64,000 bases of DNA from Anaeramoeba flamelloides. Taxonomy: Eukaryota; Metamonada; Anaeramoebidae. Below the pieces are notes generated by a model. It made no database searches and was not told the origin of the DNA. It saw nothing but the letters and a program-made list of their open reading frames with translations. This document shows, one piece after another, positions 59,677 to 64,000 of this stretch; the first letter of the stretch is position 1, and every line of letters begins with the position of its first letter. Made by a program: the position numbers and the translations under genes. The DNA lies in contig JANTQA010000070.1 of NCBI GenBank assembly GCA_027625915.1, positions 12,405,001 to 12,469,000 on the forward strand, read 5' to 3'.

Positions 59677-60789
59677 ATTAAAATATTATCAATTCTATAA
59701 ACCACTAATAAAAGATAATGTTATAAAAAATGTTATTGTTTTTGCCAGATACATGCACATTTTGTCTTTAAATCTTTGATTTTATAGTTTCAATTTAATT
59801 ACCATCCTATAAAAATTATCATAAAATCAGCCTTTACCATTTAAAAAAAAATAATTTTTATCTTTTTAAAAACACAATTCAATACCTTTGGTCACAACAT
59901 TGAAAAATAATAATTTTATAGAAACTTTTTTTTGAAAGAATATTAAATTGAAGTTTTGGAATAAGAAAAAATAACAGGAATCAACAACTCCTTAATTAAA
60001 AAAACCAAAAGATATTAAAATTTTGATATATATTTTTTTAAAGATTTTTTTCTGTATTTTTTTGTCAAAATCAGATTAAATATTGAAAATTGAGTTTCCA
60101 ATAGCATCTCAAAAAAGTGAAAATAGTATATCTTTTCAAGTAATCTCATGTTTTGTAGAAAAATAAAAACATCTGAAAAAAAAGAGAACAAAGACTTGAA
60201 GATCGAAAATTGAATCACACAAACTTAATTTTCTTTATTTTTTGGTCACCCAATGTGTTTTCATCGATGGTTTTGGATAATTCACAATTTAAAAATATAA
60301 AATTGTGTTTCCCAATTTTTAAAGTGTGAAAAAAAAAAAGTTGTCAAATTTGAAAAAATATTTTTTTTATTAACATTGTCTAATTTTTGCAAGTACCAAG
60401 AAATCAAAAACCTCATTCAAAGAATTATACATTTTAGTTTCTATTATCATCAATTTAAGAAGGTTAACTCTGTATAAGAAATGAATTTGATCTTTTCTTT
60501 TTACTTAGATCATTTTTTTTCGATCTAAAGTTGAGGGTAATTTTTTGGAAAAATGTTTCACAAATTTTTCATAACTGAACTCAAAAATCACTGACCTTTT
60601 CTTTTAATAATATTGTTTGTTTATATATTCTTTCTTTGCTATGAAATTTTTTTGCACTTCTAACTCACTCGCTAACTTTTAACAAATTTCCAAAATTATT
60701 TTTTTTTTTTTCCAATAAATCTTTTTTAGGAAATCATTTCAACCCTTGTAATATTTAAAACAGATTTGTGTCCCAAACACCCGAACAAA

Positions 60790-61220
60790 CCTCAGGTTTA
60801 AAACCCACACAACACCTTACAACACGACAAGTATAGCACAATCCATACAAATACTTTCAAGACTTTTTCGAACTTTCAGACTGACAGTCTGCAAGATTTC
60901 AGTTTCTAATATTCTTTCATATTGTTTCAAATTTCAAATACTTGATACAAACTTTTGTATGCCAAAAAAAGGGATAAAATTTATAATTAACAAAAGATAG
61001 CATTTTGAATTTAATTGAAATTTTTGAAAGTTATCTAAAAGAAAAATATTTGTAAACTTTCAATAACCTGAAACTCTTTTTATGAAAACCAAAAATTGGA
61101 AAGTTGTTTAAATTACATGTTTTTAAAGGTTTAACTTGTAAAAACTTTTAAATTGAAAGTTGTTGCATTGTGATCTTGTAATTCCTTTCAAAATTTGAAA
61201 CAATTTCAAAAAAACAAAGT
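60790..61220 (+). repeat. Upstream block shared by two genes, copy 2
   Basis: It aligns with 53331-53750 in the same order and orientation and ends about 105 bp before the ATG at 61328. Both copies keep a GAACTTTCAG element near the left end and CCTGAAACTCTTTTTAT in the middle. Confidence 0.7.
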
Positions 61221-61327
61221 GTTGCTAAGGAAAAAAAGTGACTAGAATTTTTGTGCTATTCTTGTCGTGAAATTGATCTTGACTAATCATTTTTTAAAAT
61301 TAATCCAAAACAGAAAAATAAACTTTA

Positions 61328-61750
61328 ATGAGCAAAAAAACAGAAAACATCAAAAAAGAAGAAACAAAAACCCCCAAACTTCATCCACAAGACTCAAATA
61401 AATTAAACCCAAAAATGGAACAAATTAGCCTTTCGCAAAACTCAAGCTTTGTATCTTATGAAGAAGAAGGTGCAAATTATGTTTTAAATTTGCTTTGCCA
61501 AAGAATAATGGACTCTGTCTCAAAATCCAACAACGAGAAAGTGAAAAAACAGGTACAGTCACATCTCGATCAAATCGAAACTTTGTTCGACGAGTTTTTG
61601 GAACTCAAAAATTTACAGATCAAATCCCTCTCAAAAACAATTAACGATCAAGAAAACTTGACACAAAAAGAATTAAAAGAAAAGCAAGACAAAATGAAGG
61701 AGTCGCTTATTGGGTTGAATCTTGATCAAACCGAATCAAAAAAAAAATAA
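61328..61750 (+). CDS. Small unrecognised helical protein
   Basis: A single open frame of 140 residues, higher in G/C than the flanks. Residues 1-35 are polar and Lys-rich, probably disordered. Residues 42-105 are strongly helical (YEEEGANYVLNLLCQRIMD, then LDQIETLFDEFLELKNLQI), and a Lys/Glu-rich coiled-coil tail ends in KKK. No family was recognised and no membrane segment or signal peptide is present. The upstream block it shares with NELF-B and the clean codon bias argue that it is a real expressed gene. A small subunit of a helical complex would fit its features, but that is inference. Confidence 0.75.
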   Translation: MSKKTENIKKEETKTPKLHPQDSNKLNPKMEQISLSQNSSFVSYEEEGANYVLNLLCQRIMDSVSKSNNEKVKKQVQSHLDQIETLFDEFLELKNLQIKSLSKTINDQENLTQKELKEKQDKMKESLIGLNLDQTESKKK

Positions 61751-61890
61751 AACATAATACGTCTTTGGGTATTGTTTTTCTTGTTACTCTTCTTTCTTGA
61801 TTAAGAATACACCATATTTTTTTTTTTTTTAAAATTAAACCAATGAATGAATATTTTGAATCATTTGTCCCATAATACAAATCGGTTTTG

Positions 61891-61928
<38 letters not shown>

Positions 61929-62671
61929 TCAAGAAAAGGCTCTTTTCTTTTCTAATTAATTTTTTGAGAAAATGAAAAACAAATTTAAATTGCTTGTCAA
62001 TTGCTTTCAGGGAAACAAATAAAATAACCCTCTGAAAGCCGATACAAAATTTTTATTTTCAACAGATTTTATTGATGCGATTATTCAAAAGAAAGATTTC
62101 TTTTGATAGAAATTTCCCAAATACCTGAAAACCCATCTTGTTAAAACACACAGCAGCAATTGAGCATTTGGCAATTTATTTTGGACAAATAAATTAATTA
62201 TTTTATGCTTTCCAAAAATTTTAAATACCAAGAATTTCAAAAAAATGTAAAACAATTTTTTTGTTCAATCCACTTTGAATAAATTTTCCAAACTGTACAT
62301 TTGAAAACATTTATTTGGATCAAAAGATTGTGAAGATCAACCAATTTTTCAAAGTTTTTTTGAAAATATAAAGCTACAGAAATGCTTTACTATTAAGAAA
62401 GCAAATATGGCATGTCAAAAAAGTGAATAATTTTTTTTGAAATATTAAAAAATTTAATTTTTCACATTAACAAAAAATGATCAAAATTACCCAGAATTTT
62501 TTAAAAGTGAATAAGAATTCAAATGAAGATGAAAAGCTTTTCAGAAGAATATGGTCTAACTTAGATAAACTTAATTTCATCAAGATAATTCAAGAAGATT
62601 GTTTTAAAAGCCAATACTTTATTCTAATTGTAAATTAAAACAAAATCTTAATTGGACTGAAAATGAAGAAT
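61751..62671. other. A/T-rich downstream region
   Basis: It contains a T-run of about 34 (61894-61927). No gene or repeat copy was recognised. Confidence 0.4.
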
Positions 62672-62851
62672 TACAGTCAGTTCCACTTTAAAGACTTAAA
62701 CTTGAAACAAAAATTAAGGCACAAAAAAAAATTCCATATTAAAGTACACAATTCGGAATTCTAGTAAAATAATTTGTGAAAAAAAAAAAATTCCGAGTTT
62801 TGTGCCTTAATTCCGCTGAAAGTTTGTGCCTTAAAAGTGAAACTGACTTTA
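62672..62851. mobile_element. Family A MITE, copy 6
   Basis: It starts TACAGTCAGTTCCACTTTAA and ends GTGAAACTGACTTTA, with shortened and more divergent foldback arms. Confidence 0.75.
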
Positions 62852-63520
62852 TCACTAGTTTTTATTTTTGTTTAATAAATCAGTATTTTAAAATCAAGTA
62901 TTTAAAGTTTTAGTACTTTGGATTTTATACCAATTCCTTTTCATTTTAAACCTTAATCTTGATATTCAAGGCTATTTTTTCAAAAATAAAGTTTTCAGGT
63001 TCTATTAAGATTTACAATGAAAAATCGAAAAATCAGAAATTGTTCATTTTCACAATTACTTTATCTTAATAAGAAGAAATTTCCCCACAAGGACTCACAA
63101 AATAAGTTAGTTAAATAGTTATGATTATATCTGAAATCCATGATTTAGTGTATATATGGGGTCTCCTAAAATTGTCCTTGTTTCACACATTTTTTCCTCT
63201 TTTTACAATCAAAAATAAGAATTTGTTTGTTAAGGCATTCACTTGAAAGATTTTGATGGAATTGAAATTAAGAAAATTTAAATAGTTAATATTGTTCTTA
63301 AGGGAGTTGCTACACCATAAGGCATGATGAAAATTTGAGAGAGATGAGATAAGAGTGTTTTTTTTTTAGTGGTGTGTGATGATAGATTCTCTAAAAATTT
63401 TATTTAAAAAATTTATTTGAGAATTTTTTTTTTAATAATGTTAAACAATAAAAAAAAAACGAGAATATATTGATAAAATAGTTTTGTTGATTTTTTTTTT
63501 TTTATTAAGATAAATTTAAT
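62852..63520. other. A/T-rich region
   Basis: No gene was seen. A short stretch near 62997-63030 (TTTTCAGGTTCTATTAAGAT) resembles part of family E. Confidence 0.35.
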
Positions 63521-64000
63521 TCTAAAAAATTGGGCACAGTTTATATCAATCGAAAGAATAGCAATATCATGCTTTACATTAGATTTGGAAATTATTTAAT
63601 TTAACAATCTATTTCATTTTTTCTCTTTTTTGTTTTTGTTTTCATTTCGTTTTTTCAGAGTTACGAAATCTGTTTCGTTAGATCTTGAATTTGTTTATTG
63701 GTGGTTGATAGAATGTTACTGTTGAGTTTCTTAAATTGAAAAATCACATACAGTTTGCCCATTGTATCTTATCATTTGATTGATCAACAATTGTTGGTAT
63801 AATTTCAACAAATTTACCAATACATTTTTTGTTCAACTCTTTTCATTATGTTGGACACATATCGGTTTTTATTTTATTTTTGTTTTAGATTGTTTTCTTT
63901 TATTTGGATGAAAAGGATTACTTATAAAAACATTAATACCCGTAAACTTAAATGTGATTTGATATTAAGTTTGGATAAATATAATAAATTGAGTTTTTTT
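63521..64000 (+). mobile_element. MITE-like element, family B, copy 4 (cut by window end)
   Basis: It starts TCTAAAAAATTGGGCACAG and follows the 13361-13889 copy closely (AGAATAGCAATA, TCTGTTTCGTTAGATCT, TTGATTGATCAACAATTGTT). The right end lies beyond the window. Confidence 0.7.

Larger units (their letters stand above)
55993..60789. other. Repeat-filled intergenic region
   Basis: It contains family I, J and A repeat copies and long homopolymers. No coding sequence was recognised; 58081-59052 in particular shows nothing but A/T-rich DNA. Confidence 0.5.

Overview
The window is nuclear DNA of an extremely A/T-rich eukaryote. Genes have GT-AG introns whose phases I could check, and they encode prenylated Rab-type GTPases, an RGS protein, an RCC1-BTB protein and NELF-B. 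The intergenic DNA and long introns are full of transposon remnants. The mix of Rab, RGS and RCC1-BTB genes in such A/T-rich DNA suggests an amoeboid protist such as Anaeramoeba. That is a guess from gene content and the sequence does not prove it.

Layout. 1-6088 (+): 3' part of a Rab GTPase with multi-kilobase introns. 8757-16352 (-): a complete small GTPase gene in three exons, with introns of 5.7 and 1.2 kb. 16353-22768: repeats only (several TIR elements, an AC/TA microsatellite, a 1.5-kb TIR element). 22769-29510 (-): a coiled-coil RGS protein with a 4.2-kb intron; its 5' end was not found. 29511-33852: a decayed LINE, a hairpin array and a MITE. 33853-35668 (-): RCC1 repeats plus two BTB-like domains, with one frame break. 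35669-40428: intergenic, with a 1-kb imperfect palindrome. 40429-41607 (+): an intronless secreted strictosidine-synthase-like propeller protein. 41608-47401: a Tc1-type transposon, its MITEs and a LINE fragment. 47402-53031: a 5.6-kb EnSpm/CACTA-like transposon. 53873-55992 (+): NELF-B. 61328-61750 (+): a small unrecognised helical protein. The rest is repeat DNA.

The most unusual object is the 47402-53031 element. It has terminal inverted repeats beginning CACATG, subterminal arrays of a TTGAAATT-type motif at both ends, and two divergent genes that share a start region of about 130 bp. One gene is a tnp2-like transposase with an N-terminal C2H2 finger. The other is an unrecognised coiled-coil, Lys/Glu-rich protein. 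A probable tRNA-derived SINE sits in the transposase intron and a MITE sits in the second gene.

Two further points concern host DNA. First, about 430 bp of sequence is shared between the regions just upstream of NELF-B and of the small gene at 61328, in the same orientation and at the same distance from each start codon. Second, several regions are built from tandem or nested hairpins of about 75 bp (6452-6782, 12348-13280, 26197-26335, 31585-32215). Repeat boundaries were found by eye and are approximate; no alignment or database search was run.
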